64,000 nt of DNA from Phytohabitans aurantiacus. Lineage in GTDB: Bacteria > Actinomycetota > Actinomycetes > Mycobacteriales > Micromonosporaceae. The position numbers were made by a program, and so were the translations under genes. Of this stretch, positions 23,430 to 31,629 are shown piece by piece. The stretch covers positions 411,946 through 475,945 of the forward strand of contig NZ_BSDI01000001.1 of NCBI RefSeq assembly GCF_027923225.1. Direction: 5' to 3'. Within the stretch, counting starts at the first letter, position 1. Each line of letters starts with the position of its first letter. The notes under the pieces were generated by a model. The model was not told the DNA's origin. It worked only from the letters and a program-made list of their open reading frames with translations, and did not search any database.

Positions 23430-25409
23430 ATGACACCCCGACTCGCGCTCTCCGCGGCCGCACCGCTGGCACTGCTGGCCGCGCTCACCGGGTGTACCTC
23501 GTCGGACCCGGACCCCCAACCGCCGCGCCGCGACCAGGCGGTGCCCGCCGGCGCGTTCAAGCTCGTCGCGTTCGACTCGTGCGCCGCGGCGCTCAAGGAC
23601 ATGAAGTCCGCGGCGAAGGAGTACGTGGGTCCGTGGGGCTTCGGCGGCGTGGGTGACGAACGCGGCATTCCCCTCACCGGCGCCGGTGACGCGCAACGCT
23701 CGGGAGCCGAGAGCGCGGGCGGCGCGACATCGGCGAACAAGGCGGCGATCCCCGACCACTCGGGGACCAACACGCACGAGGCGGGCGTCGACGAGCCCGA
23801 CATCGTCAAGTCCGACGGCCAGCGGATCGTCACGGTCAGCCGGGGCGTACTGCACGTGGTCGACGCGGCGAGCCGCAAGGTCACGGGCGAGCTAGACCTC
23901 GCGGCCAACGCCGACGACCCCAAGCGCTGGGCGACCATGAACCTGCTGCTGCACGGTGACCGCGCGCTCGTCCTGGTGCACGAGGGCTGGAGCTATGCCG
24001 CCTCCGACACCGTCCGGTCCGACGTCGCGAAGCCGGTCGGTCCCGGTGAGATGAGGGGGCCTGAGCTGCTCCTCGTCGAGCTGAGTGGCAAGCCGCGTGT
24101 GGTCAGCCGGTACACGATCGAGGGTGGCCTGGTCGACGCGCGCCAGACCGGGTCGACCGCCCGGGTGGTCGTCCGGTCGGCTCCGCTCCTGTCCTTCCCC
24201 TACAAGGAGGGCGCCAGCGAGGCACAGCGCACCGCCACGAACCGCGGCATCATCGACCGCGCCGACGAGGCGGCCTGGCTGCCGGACTACACGGTCACCA
24301 CGGGCGGGAAGACCACCAAGGGACGCGTGGAGTGCGGGCGGATGTCGCGTCCGGAGACGTACTCCGGCACGTCCATGGTGACGGTGCTGAGCTTCGACCT
24401 TGGCTCCTCGGACGGGCTGGGCAACGGCGACCCGGTCGGCGTGGTCGCCGACGGCGACACCGTCTACAGCAACGGCAGCAACCTGTACGTCGCGAACGAC
24501 CAGCGGTGGCGGGTCATGCGGTGGCTCGAGTCGCGCAACGAGGCACCGAAGCCCGAAGACGAGATCACCGAGATTTACCAGTTCGACGCCTCGAAGCCGG
24601 GCAAGCCGCGGTACGTCACCTCGGCGTCCGTGCGCGGTTGGCTGATCAACCAGTACGCGATGTCCGAATGGGACGGTCACCTGCGGGTGGCCACCACCAG
24701 CGGCCGCACGTGGGGCGAGAACCCGAAGTCCAGCTCGACGGTGTACGTGCTCAAGGCGACCGGCGGCGAGCTGAAGGAGACCGGCCGGGTGGGTGGCCTC
24801 GGCAAGGGCGAGCGCATCTACGCGGTCCGGTTCGCCGGCACCACGGGGTATGTGGTGACGTTCCGGCAGACCGATCCGCTGTACACAGTGGACCTGACCG
24901 ACCCGGCCAAGCCACGCGTCGCCGGCGAGCTGAAGATCACCGGGTACTCGGCGTACCTGCACCCGACCGAGCCCGGACGGGTGATCGGGATCGGCCAGGA
25001 GGCGTCGACCGAGGGCCGCGTGCAGGGCACACAGATCTCCCTCTTCGACGTGTCCAACCCGGACAAGCCGGCCCGGCTGTCGCAGCACCACGTGGCCGAC
25101 AGCAGCTCGGAGGCCGAGTACGACCCGCACGCCTTCCTCTACTGGGCGAAGGACCGCCTGCTGGTGGTGCCGTTGATGAGCTACGACAAGTCAAAGGGGA
25201 CCAGCCAGATGAGCGCGCTCGTGCTGCGCGTCGGCGAGTCGGGCTTCACGGAGATGAGCCGGCTCACCCACCGGGCCGCGCCGGACACCGGGATGATCCG
25301 CCGCTCGCTGGTCGTCGGCGACACCCTCTGGACGCTCTCCGACGCCGGCCTCATGGCGACGGGGACGTCGACGATGGACACCCGCGCCTGGCTGAAGTGG
25401 GACGCCTGA
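23430..25409 (+). CDS. Secreted beta-propeller lipoprotein
   Basis: A 659-residue exported protein. The signal peptide ALSAAAPLALLAALTGC ends in the lipobox LTGC near residue 22. The signature THEAGVDEPDIVKSDGQRIV (about 113-132) and repeated propeller strands (VYSNGSNLYVAND, LHPTEPGRVIGIGQ, WAKDRLLVVPLMSY) identify the secreted C-terminal beta-propeller family (COG4880 type). Its function is unknown; a scaffold or binding role at the cell surface is plausible. Its stop codon overlaps a following 45-codon reading frame (TGATG). Confidence 0.82.
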   Translation: MTPRLALSAAAPLALLAALTGCTSSDPDPQPPRRDQAVPAGAFKLVAFDSCAAALKDMKSAAKEYVGPWGFGGVGDERGIPLTGAGDAQRSGAESAGGATSANKAAIPDHSGTNTHEAGVDEPDIVKSDGQRIVTVSRGVLHVVDAASRKVTGELDLAANADDPKRWATMNLLLHGDRALVLVHEGWSYAASDTVRSDVAKPVGPGEMRGPELLLVELSGKPRVVSRYTIEGGLVDARQTGSTARVVVRSAPLLSFPYKEGASEAQRTATNRGIIDRADEAAWLPDYTVTTGGKTTKGRVECGRMSRPETYSGTSMVTVLSFDLGSSDGLGNGDPVGVVADGDTVYSNGSNLYVANDQRWRVMRWLESRNEAPKPEDEITEIYQFDASKPGKPRYVTSASVRGWLINQYAMSEWDGHLRVATTSGRTWGENPKSSSTVYVLKATGGELKETGRVGGLGKGERIYAVRFAGTTGYVVTFRQTDPLYTVDLTDPAKPRVAGELKITGYSAYLHPTEPGRVIGIGQEASTEGRVQGTQISLFDVSNPDKPARLSQHHVADSSSEAEYDPHAFLYWAKDRLLVVPLMSYDKSKGTSQMSALVLRVGESGFTEMSRLTHRAAPDTGMIRRSLVVGDTLWTLSDAGLMATGTSTMDTRAWLKWDA

Positions 25410-25546
25410 TGGGCGCGGCACCTTTCGCACCCGCCGACGACGGCGGTCTGCACCTCGGTTGGGCGATCGCGCACCTCCCGCCTTACGAGCCGGAGGAGCG
25501 CGCCCGCCCTGACGAGGAGCCCGACGAGGCGGAGGATGCTTCCTAG
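25409..25546 (+). CDS. Possible 45-residue acidic protein
   Basis: The ATG overlaps the stop of the beta-propeller gene (TGATG), a coupling geometry seen elsewhere in this window. The product is short and ends in an acidic tail (PDEEPDEAEDAS). It resembles no family I know. The stop overlaps the stop of the convergent gene through the palindrome CTAG. It may be real and coupled, or simply an open frame in G+C-rich DNA. Confidence 0.35.
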   Translation: MGAAPFAPADDGGLHLGWAIAHLPPYEPEERARPDEEPDEAEDAS

Positions 25547-26616
25547 AGGTACATGCCGGTGCGGTGGTCGTCACCGTCGCGGTGCGTCGGCTTGTCGCCC
25601 TCTCCGAAGAACCGCTTGCCGCCGAACTCACCGTGCAACCGGTCGTCGAGCTCGTCCGCCAGTCCGGTCATCACCTGTACTGCCAGCATCAGATGGGTGG
25701 ACTGGAAGTTGCGCCCGAAGACGGGGATGGACGCCCACACCGTGTCGTTGGTGCAGTAGAGCCGGCCGATCGGCATGCGGTTGGTCAGCTCCGACAGCTT
25801 CACGTAGAGCTGCTCGGTCGGCTCGACCTCGGTGAGCACCGGCGAGAGCACGTCGACCAGGGGCGGGTTGTCACGCACCCGCACGAACACCATCGCCGAG
25901 CCGGCCCGGATGCCGATGTCGCCGTCGGAGTCGACCTGGAGCTGCTCAGGAGTGCTCTTCATCATCGCGGCCACGACCATGCGCACCTGCTCGTCGAGCT
26001 CGAGCACGTCGCCGACGTCAGGGCCGCCAGCCGAGCCGGGCGCGAGGATCTCGATGCCGTTGGCGCCGAGGTCGGGATCGAGCCGCGCGGTGCCGAGCGG
26101 CGTCACCGGGATGGGCTCACCGTCCGGGTCGTGTACCGCGTAGACCAGGAACGCCGGATGCGGTGCCCCGTACACGTCGCGCAGCGTTCGGGTGATCGTG
26201 CCGGCGAGCCGTTTCGCGTCGCCGACCGTGGCTCGCAGGCCGAAGTGCTCACCCGAGCCCTCCATGACACCGGGCGGGGACCAGCCGAGCGCCACCATGT
26301 CGGCCACCGCCGCCCGGTCCATCCGGTAGCCCGCGGGCAACCCGGCGTTGCCCACCGCCAGCGCGTCGACCCGGCCGTCCTCGTCGATTTCGACGCTCAC
26401 GGAGTACACGGCGTCGCCGGTGCCCGACGCGGTGGGGTCGAGCGTCAGCTCGAGCTGCGCACCGGCGGCGATCGACGCCACCACGCCGGCAAGCGCGCCG
26501 GCGAACTCGCGCCACGCGTCAGTGACCTTCGCCCGCAGGTCGGACGTGCTCGGTTCGTCGAGCAGTACCGCGTCCTGGGGCTGGTCGTGGCCCCCCGCTG
26601 GGTGGTCGCCGATCAT
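25543..26616 (-). CDS. YbjN/TY-Chap-like domain protein
   Basis: A 357-residue cytosolic protein. The C-terminal part (from about residue 200, DVLELDEQVRMVVAAMMKS) has the order of a YbjN-type chaperone-like domain: VDSDGDIGIRAGSAMVFVRV, then PLVDVLSPVLTEV, ELTNRMPIGRLYCTNDTVWA and STHLMLAVQVMTGLADELDD. The N-terminal half has a separate alpha/beta domain with ELTLDPTASGTGDAVYSV and AALGWSPPGVMEG-like strands. In actinobacteria such proteins are annotated as T3SS/YbjN peptide-binding chaperone-like, with no known role. Confidence 0.65.
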   Translation of the reverse strand: MIGDHPAGGHDQPQDAVLLDEPSTSDLRAKVTDAWREFAGALAGVVASIAAGAQLELTLDPTASGTGDAVYSVSVEIDEDGRVDALAVGNAGLPAGYRMDRAAVADMVALGWSPPGVMEGSGEHFGLRATVGDAKRLAGTITRTLRDVYGAPHPAFLVYAVHDPDGEPIPVTPLGTARLDPDLGANGIEILAPGSAGGPDVGDVLELDEQVRMVVAAMMKSTPEQLQVDSDGDIGIRAGSAMVFVRVRDNPPLVDVLSPVLTEVEPTEQLYVKLSELTNRMPIGRLYCTNDTVWASIPVFGRNFQSTHLMLAVQVMTGLADELDDRLHGEFGGKRFFGEGDKPTHRDGDDHRTGMYL

Positions 26617-26675
26617 GATCGCCTCCGTCCGTCAGCATCACCCTACCCAGCGGTCGCCGGAGTTATTGTGTCGGA

Positions 26676-28946
26676 ATGGCGAAGCAAGCGCCGCGTGACG
26701 ACATCGATGAGCGCGGCGTCCGGATCACCCGGCCCGAGCGCTCGGCGGCGGGCCTGCCCGGGGTCACTCACGCGCTCCGCGCGGGGATCGACGAGATGGG
26801 CGTACGCCGGACCGCGCTGACCCTCCTGCGGATCAATCAACCGGACGGTTTCGACTGCCCCGGGTGCGCATGGCCGGAGCCGCCACCGGGCAAGCGGTCA
26901 CACACGGAGTTCTGTGAGAACGGTGCCAAGGCGGTCGCGGAAGAGGCGACGCTGAGGCGGGTGACCCGCGAGTTCTTCGCCGAGCACACGATCGACGAGC
27001 TCGCCGAGCGCACCGACCACTGGTTGGGACAGCAGGGCCGGCTGACCGAGCCGATGGTGCGCCGCCCCGGTGCCGACCACTACACGCCGATCTCGTGGGA
27101 CGAGGCGTTCGCGCTCACCGCCGAGCACCTGCGGGCCGCCGCGCCCAACGAGGCCGCTTTCTACACCTCCGGCCGCACCTCGAACGAGGCAGCCTTCCTG
27201 TACCAGCTCTTCGCGCGGGCGTACGGCACGAACAACCTGCCCGACTGCTCCAACATGTGTCACGAGTCGTCCGGTGTGGCGCTCTCGGGCACGATCGGGG
27301 TCGGCAAGGGCTCGGTCACGCTCGACGACATCCACAAAGCCGCGCTGATCGTGGTCGTGGGGCAGAACCCCGGCACCAACCATCCGCGCATGCTCTCCGC
27401 GCTCGAAGAGGCCAAGCGTCGCGGCGCGAAGATCCTCGCCGTCAACCCGCTGCCCGAGGCGGGACTGATCCGCTTCCGCAACCCGCAGAAGCCGCGCGGG
27501 CTCGTGGGGCAGGGCACGCCGCTCGCCGACCGGTACCTCCAGATCAGGGTGGGCGGCGACCAGGCACTCTTCCGCGCGATCGCCGCGCTGCTCGTGGCCT
27601 GGGGCTCGGTCGACGAGTCGTTTGTGGACGGACACACCGGCGGCTACGAGGAGTACCGGGCGGCGCTCGACTCGCTGGACTGGCCCGCGGTGGCCGCGGC
27701 GACCGGCCTGCCGCGCGGGGAGATCGAGGCCGCAGCCCGCATGTTCGCCGCCTCCAGCGCGACCATCGTGTGCTGGGCGATGGGCCTGACACAGCAGCGC
27801 GACTCGGTGGCCACCATCCGCGAGATCGTCAACGTGCAGTTGCTGCGCGGCATGATCGGCCGCCCCGGCGCCGGCCTGTGCCCGGTCCGCGGACACTCCA
27901 ATGTGCAGGGTGACCGCACGATGGGTATCTGGCACGAGCCGCCGGCCTGGCTGCCCGCGCTGTCGGAGCGGCTCGGTGTGCCGATGCCCGCCGAGCGGGG
28001 ATACGACACCGTCGAGGCTCTGCGCGCGATGCGTGACGGGCGGGTGCGCGTCTTCGTGGGGCTGGGCGGCAACTTCGCGGCGGCTACACCCGACACCGCG
28101 GTCGCCCACGCGGCGCTGCGGGCCTGCGCGCTCACCGTCCACGTGTCCACCAAGCTCAACCGGTCGCACGTCGTACCGGGCGAAACCGCGCTGATCCTGC
28201 CGTGCCTGGGCCGCACCGAACGCGACCGGCAGCTCTCCGGCGACCAGTTCGTCACGGTCGAAGACTCGATGTCCGCCGTGCACTCCTCGCGGGGGCGCCT
28301 GGCGCCCGCCTCGTCCAGCCTGCTCTCCGAGGTGTCGATCGTCGCGCGGCTGGCGCAGGCGGTACTTCCCGAGTCGACGATCCCGTGGGCGGCGTACGAG
28401 GCCGACTACCGCGCGGTCCGCGAGCTGATCGGCGCCGTGGTGCCCGGTTTCGCCGACTTCGAGGTGCGGGTGAGCCGCCCCGGCGGGTTCACGCTGCCGC
28501 ACCCGCCACGCGACAGGCGCGAGTTTCCCACGCCGTCCGGCAAGGCGCTCTTCACATCCGGCCCGCTGGCGCCGATCCAGGTGCCCGAGGGGCGGCTGCT
28601 CCTGCAGACCGTGCGCAGCCACGACCAGTACAACACCACGATCTATGGATTGGACGACCGGTACCGAGGGGTGCACGCCGGCCGCCGGGTGGTCTTCGTC
28701 AACCCGGACGACCTGGCCCAACTCGGCATCGCCGACGGCGCCCTCGTCGATCTTGTCTCGGAGTGGGACGACAAGGTGGAGCGCCGGGCGCCGGACTTCC
28801 GGGTGGTGTCGTACCCGTCCGCACGCGGTTGCGCCGCTACCTACTTCCCCGAGGCGAATGTCCTGGTCCCGCTCGACTCGACGGCCGAGGGGTCCAACAC
28901 GCCGACCTCCAAACAGATCATCGTCCGCCTGGAGCCGAGCGGTTAG
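26676..28946 (+). CDS. FdhF/YdeP family molybdopterin oxidoreductase
   Basis: A 756-residue enzyme of the formate-dehydrogenase-like YdeP group, which carries a bis-molybdopterin guanine dinucleotide cofactor. The N-terminus has DCPGCAWPEPPPGKR and a further Cys (TEFCENG). The Mo-binding region includes PISWDEAFALTAEHL, NNLPDCSNMCHESSG, VVVGQNPGTNHPRML and GLCPVRGHSNVQGDRTMG. The C-terminal cap has RSHDQYNTTIYGLDDRYRG. Members have been linked to acid or formate metabolism, but the substrate is unproven. Several Moco synthesis genes lie within 12 kb (mobA, fdhD, moaA, moaD), supporting activity. TATTGT lies 6 bases before the ATG. Confidence 0.9.
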   Translation: MAKQAPRDDIDERGVRITRPERSAAGLPGVTHALRAGIDEMGVRRTALTLLRINQPDGFDCPGCAWPEPPPGKRSHTEFCENGAKAVAEEATLRRVTREFFAEHTIDELAERTDHWLGQQGRLTEPMVRRPGADHYTPISWDEAFALTAEHLRAAAPNEAAFYTSGRTSNEAAFLYQLFARAYGTNNLPDCSNMCHESSGVALSGTIGVGKGSVTLDDIHKAALIVVVGQNPGTNHPRMLSALEEAKRRGAKILAVNPLPEAGLIRFRNPQKPRGLVGQGTPLADRYLQIRVGGDQALFRAIAALLVAWGSVDESFVDGHTGGYEEYRAALDSLDWPAVAAATGLPRGEIEAAARMFAASSATIVCWAMGLTQQRDSVATIREIVNVQLLRGMIGRPGAGLCPVRGHSNVQGDRTMGIWHEPPAWLPALSERLGVPMPAERGYDTVEALRAMRDGRVRVFVGLGGNFAAATPDTAVAHAALRACALTVHVSTKLNRSHVVPGETALILPCLGRTERDRQLSGDQFVTVEDSMSAVHSSRGRLAPASSSLLSEVSIVARLAQAVLPESTIPWAAYEADYRAVRELIGAVVPGFADFEVRVSRPGGFTLPHPPRDRREFPTPSGKALFTSGPLAPIQVPEGRLLLQTVRSHDQYNTTIYGLDDRYRGVHAGRRVVFVNPDDLAQLGIADGALVDLVSEWDDKVERRAPDFRVVSYPSARGCAATYFPEANVLVPLDSTAEGSNTPTSKQIIVRLEPSG

Positions 28947-29124
28947 CCGACACCTTTGACCCGAACGGCCAGCTACGCGCCGGTTGTCAATCCGTAGCTG
29001 TTCGATGGGCATAGCGTGAGCCGGTTGGTTGCATCGGCTGCGTATGGGACGGCCGGCTCTGCGGAATGAACCGACCGGCGCGGCTCCTGCACCCACTCTC
29101 GACGGGGAGTTGGGGGGATCGGTC

Positions 29125-30696
29125 ATGAACCGGTCGATACGGGCCGCGATGATCGCGGCGGTCAGTGTGGCAATGGTGCTCACACCGACGATGGCCTCGG
29201 CCACTCATCCCGAGGTGAGCCTGGCCGGCAGCAACTTTGAGATCGACACGGACGCCAACATCAAGGTCGACGACCCGGCGCCGTCGATCGACTGGGCGAG
29301 CGTCAACGAGACCCGCAAGGAAGACACCGCGAGCGGGCAGTCCGACGAGTCGTTCGGGCAGGGCTCCAAGGAAGACACCGCGGTGCCATCGGTCGTCGAC
29401 GGCGGCATCCCGCCGAACAAGAGCGACCTGAAGTGGTTCGGCGTGTACCAGGAGGGCAACACCAGCACGGGGTTCCTGAACCTGTTCTGGTCGCGCGTCC
29501 AGGACCCGTCCGGCACGACGAACATGGACTTCGAGTTCAACCAGAGCAGCACGCTGTCGACGAACGGGATAACCCCCGTCCGGACAGCCGGTGACCTGCT
29601 CATCATCTACGACCTGTCACAGGGCGGCACCAAGCCGCAGCTGTCGATCCGCACCTGGACCGGCAGCGCGTGGGGAACGCCGACCAACCTGACGAGCTCG
29701 AACCTGGCCACCGGCTCGATCAACACCTTGAGCATCCCGGCTGGCGAGGCCGACGGGCTGGGCGCACACAGCGCACGCACGTTCGGTGAGGCGCAGGTCA
29801 AGCTGTCGGCGCTGTTCCCCAACCCGAACGTGTGCGCCGGATTCGGCGCGGCCTACCTCAAGAGCCGCTCGTCCGACTCGTTCACCGCCGCGCTGAAGGA
29901 CTTCGTGCCACCGGTCGCGGTCAACATCAGCAACTGCGGCGGCGTCAAGATCATCAAGAAGGACGACACCGGAGCGGCGCTCGCGGGCGCGGAGTTCACG
30001 CTGTACAAGGACAACGCACCGGTCGGCGGCAGCCGCGGCGCCGAAGACACCATCACCACCCAGAAGTGCACCACCGCCGCCAACGGCGAGTGCACCATCG
30101 GCAACGTTCTCGCCGGGGAGTACTGGGTGGTCGAGACCGTGACACCGCCGAACCACGACACGGCGGCCGACCAGCACGCCACCGTCACGGCGGACGCCAC
30201 GGTCACGCTCACCTTCATCGACCCGCGGCAGCGCGGCGCCATCCTGGTCACCAAGGTGCGCAAGCACGCCGCCGCCGGTCCGGGCGACCACCCGCACGCG
30301 GGCGTCGACTTCACCGTCAACGGCGTGACCAAGACGACCGGCGCCAACGGCAAGGCGTGCTTCGACAACCTGGCCATGGGCAGCTACACGGTGCACGAGG
30401 TCACCCCGGCGAACTACGTGGGTGAGGCGGACAAGAACGTCACGGTCGACAACAAGGCGAACTGCACCGACAACCCATACGCCGGCGAGACCGTGACCTT
30501 CACGAACACGCCACTGTCGAAGATCACCGTCACCTTCGAGTCTCAGGTGCCGGGCGGCACCGCGGCCACGATCGCCTGCACCGGGCTCACGGCCACGCCG
30601 CCCGACGGCACGCCATCGGACTTCGACGACACGTCGGAGACCTTCCAGGACCTGGTGCCGGGTACCTACACCTGCACCGTGGTCGTCGATCCGTAG
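29125..30696 (+). CDS. Secreted SpaA/prealbumin-fold surface protein
   Basis: A 523-residue exported protein. The signal peptide (MNRSIRAAMIAAVSVAMVL) is cleaved near ASA-THPEVS. The first ~240 mature residues form an unassigned domain rich in Asp, Ser and Thr. Then come two SpaA-type repeats: VKIIKKDDTGAALAGAEFTL and an ILVTKVRKHAAAGPG-led module with a shortened core (GVDFTVNGVTKTTGANGKAC). A last beta-sandwich (ITVTFESQVPGG) ends CTVVVDP. There is no LPXTG motif or C-terminal membrane anchor, so it is released or held by other contacts. Isopeptide-type K/E residues appear in the repeats. The ATG has a GGGGGGA site upstream. Confidence 0.75.
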   Translation: MNRSIRAAMIAAVSVAMVLTPTMASATHPEVSLAGSNFEIDTDANIKVDDPAPSIDWASVNETRKEDTASGQSDESFGQGSKEDTAVPSVVDGGIPPNKSDLKWFGVYQEGNTSTGFLNLFWSRVQDPSGTTNMDFEFNQSSTLSTNGITPVRTAGDLLIIYDLSQGGTKPQLSIRTWTGSAWGTPTNLTSSNLATGSINTLSIPAGEADGLGAHSARTFGEAQVKLSALFPNPNVCAGFGAAYLKSRSSDSFTAALKDFVPPVAVNISNCGGVKIIKKDDTGAALAGAEFTLYKDNAPVGGSRGAEDTITTQKCTTAANGECTIGNVLAGEYWVVETVTPPNHDTAADQHATVTADATVTLTFIDPRQRGAILVTKVRKHAAAGPGDHPHAGVDFTVNGVTKTTGANGKACFDNLAMGSYTVHEVTPANYVGEADKNVTVDNKANCTDNPYAGETVTFTNTPLSKITVTFESQVPGGTAATIACTGLTATPPDGTPSDFDDTSETFQDLVPGTYTCTVVVDP

Positions 30697-30697
30697 G

Positions 30698-30949
30698 TCA
30701 CGCCTGGCCGCCGGCGGTCCCGTCGCCGCCGGCGCGCTGGGCCAGGGCGGTGAGGCGCGCGGCGGCCCCGGCCGGGTCGGCGCCGCGCCCCACCGCCAGC
30801 CCCAGCAGGTACGCCGTGACCGGCGCGCCCGGGCGCAGCACGTTGTGCGCCACCTCGCGGGCCAGGTCCAGCACCGCCGCGGTGTGCGCCTCAGCCGGGT
30901 CCAGCCCGAGCTCGGCGCACGCCGCGGCGGTCCACTCGTCCAGCGTCAT
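30698..30949 (-). CDS. DUF6457 family small protein downstream of mobA
   Basis: An 83-residue helical protein (MTLDEWTAAACAELGLDPAE, then LDLAREVAHNVLRPGAPVTA). It overlaps the end of mobA by four bases (ATGA), so it is translated with it. Proteins of this type (DUF6457) usually sit beside or are fused to MobA in actinobacteria, which suggests an accessory role in molybdenum-cofactor nucleotide attachment. The function has not been shown. Confidence 0.7.
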   Translation of the reverse strand: MTLDEWTAAACAELGLDPAEAHTAAVLDLAREVAHNVLRPGAPVTAYLLGLAVGRGADPAGAAARLTALAQRAGGDGTAGGQA

Positions 30950-31539
30950 CGTCGCCTCGCCCACTCCTCGGCCCGCTCCAGATCCTCTTGAGTGTCGCAG
31001 TCGAACCACGGCGGCGGGCCCGGACGGCTCCACCCCTCCTCCGCTACCGACAAGCCAGCCAGCAGCCCGCGCATCGAGGCGCCCGCACTGTCACCGAGGC
31101 GGCTGAGCGCCGCGCGCAGCGACTCGACCCGCCAGGCGCCGCACAGAAGCTGCCGGCGGCCGCTCTCGTCCACGAACACCACGCCGTCGTACGCGCCGCT
31201 GCGGAGCGCCGTACGCAGGGTGGCCAACGCATCGGGGTCGAGAAAGGGCAGGTCGGCCGCCAGGACGGCGACCGTCGCGGTGTCGTCGTCGAGGCGCGCG
31301 AGCCCAGCGGCGAGCGCGGCGACCGGGCCGCCGCCGGGTGGCTCCTCGCGGGTGACCCGGACGTCCGGGGGCGTACCGCGGACCGCCCCGACCAACACGC
31401 GCGGCGCGGCTTCCCGGCAGGCGTCGAGCACGCGGTCGAGCATCGAGCGCTCGCCGACCGGGAGCAGTGGCTTGTCGACGCCGCCCATGCGGCGCGCCCG
31501 GCCACCGGCCAGCACGATCGCCCCAAATCCGCCCGTCAC
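30946..31539 (-). CDS. mobA: Molybdenum cofactor guanylyltransferase
   Basis: A 197-residue NTP-transferase-fold protein that attaches GMP to molybdopterin to make the dinucleotide form used by enzymes such as the oxidoreductase at 26.7 kb. It has IVLAGGRARRMGGVDKPLL with the signature nucleotide-binding loop and lysine, VLAADLPFLDPDALA with the metal-binding Asp, and DESGRRQLLCGAWR. It is followed by a coupled DUF6457 gene. A large hairpin lies just upstream, at the end of the neighbouring DUF4394 gene. Confidence 0.88.
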   Translation of the reverse strand: MTGGFGAIVLAGGRARRMGGVDKPLLPVGERSMLDRVLDACREAAPRVLVGAVRGTPPDVRVTREEPPGGGPVAALAAGLARLDDDTATVAVLAADLPFLDPDALATLRTALRSGAYDGVVFVDESGRRQLLCGAWRVESLRAALSRLGDSAGASMRGLLAGLSVAEEGWSRPGPPPWFDCDTQEDLERAEEWARRR

Positions 31540-31563
31540 CCCCTCACGCTACCCACCCCCACA

Positions 31564-31617
31564 GTGATCAGGGCGTCCCTGAAGTCGCTAGAGCAACTTG
31601 AGGGACGCCCTGATCAC
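31564..31617. terminator. Long intergenic hairpin (family copy C) after the DUF4394 gene
   Basis: The 21-base arms 31564-31584 and 31597-31617 (GTGATCAGGGCGTCCCTGAA core) pair with a single mismatch around the 12-base loop TCGCTAGAGCAA. It lies 12 bases past the end of the reverse-strand DUF4394 gene. Loop length, TCGYT loop start and the TGATCA ends match copies A and B. Confidence 0.75.
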
Positions 31618-31629
31618 GGGTGGGGGGGG

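Noticed and set aside
22720..23472. Upstream extension of the dimethylargininase frame
   Set aside because: The extension overlaps the Lrp gene in antisense and has no family similarity; the enzyme begins at the GTG at 22719.
26898..29204. A ~768-codon reverse-strand open frame opposite the FdhF/YdeP gene
   Set aside because: It mirrors the codons of the real gene, with no recognisable domain and Arg/His-rich composition.
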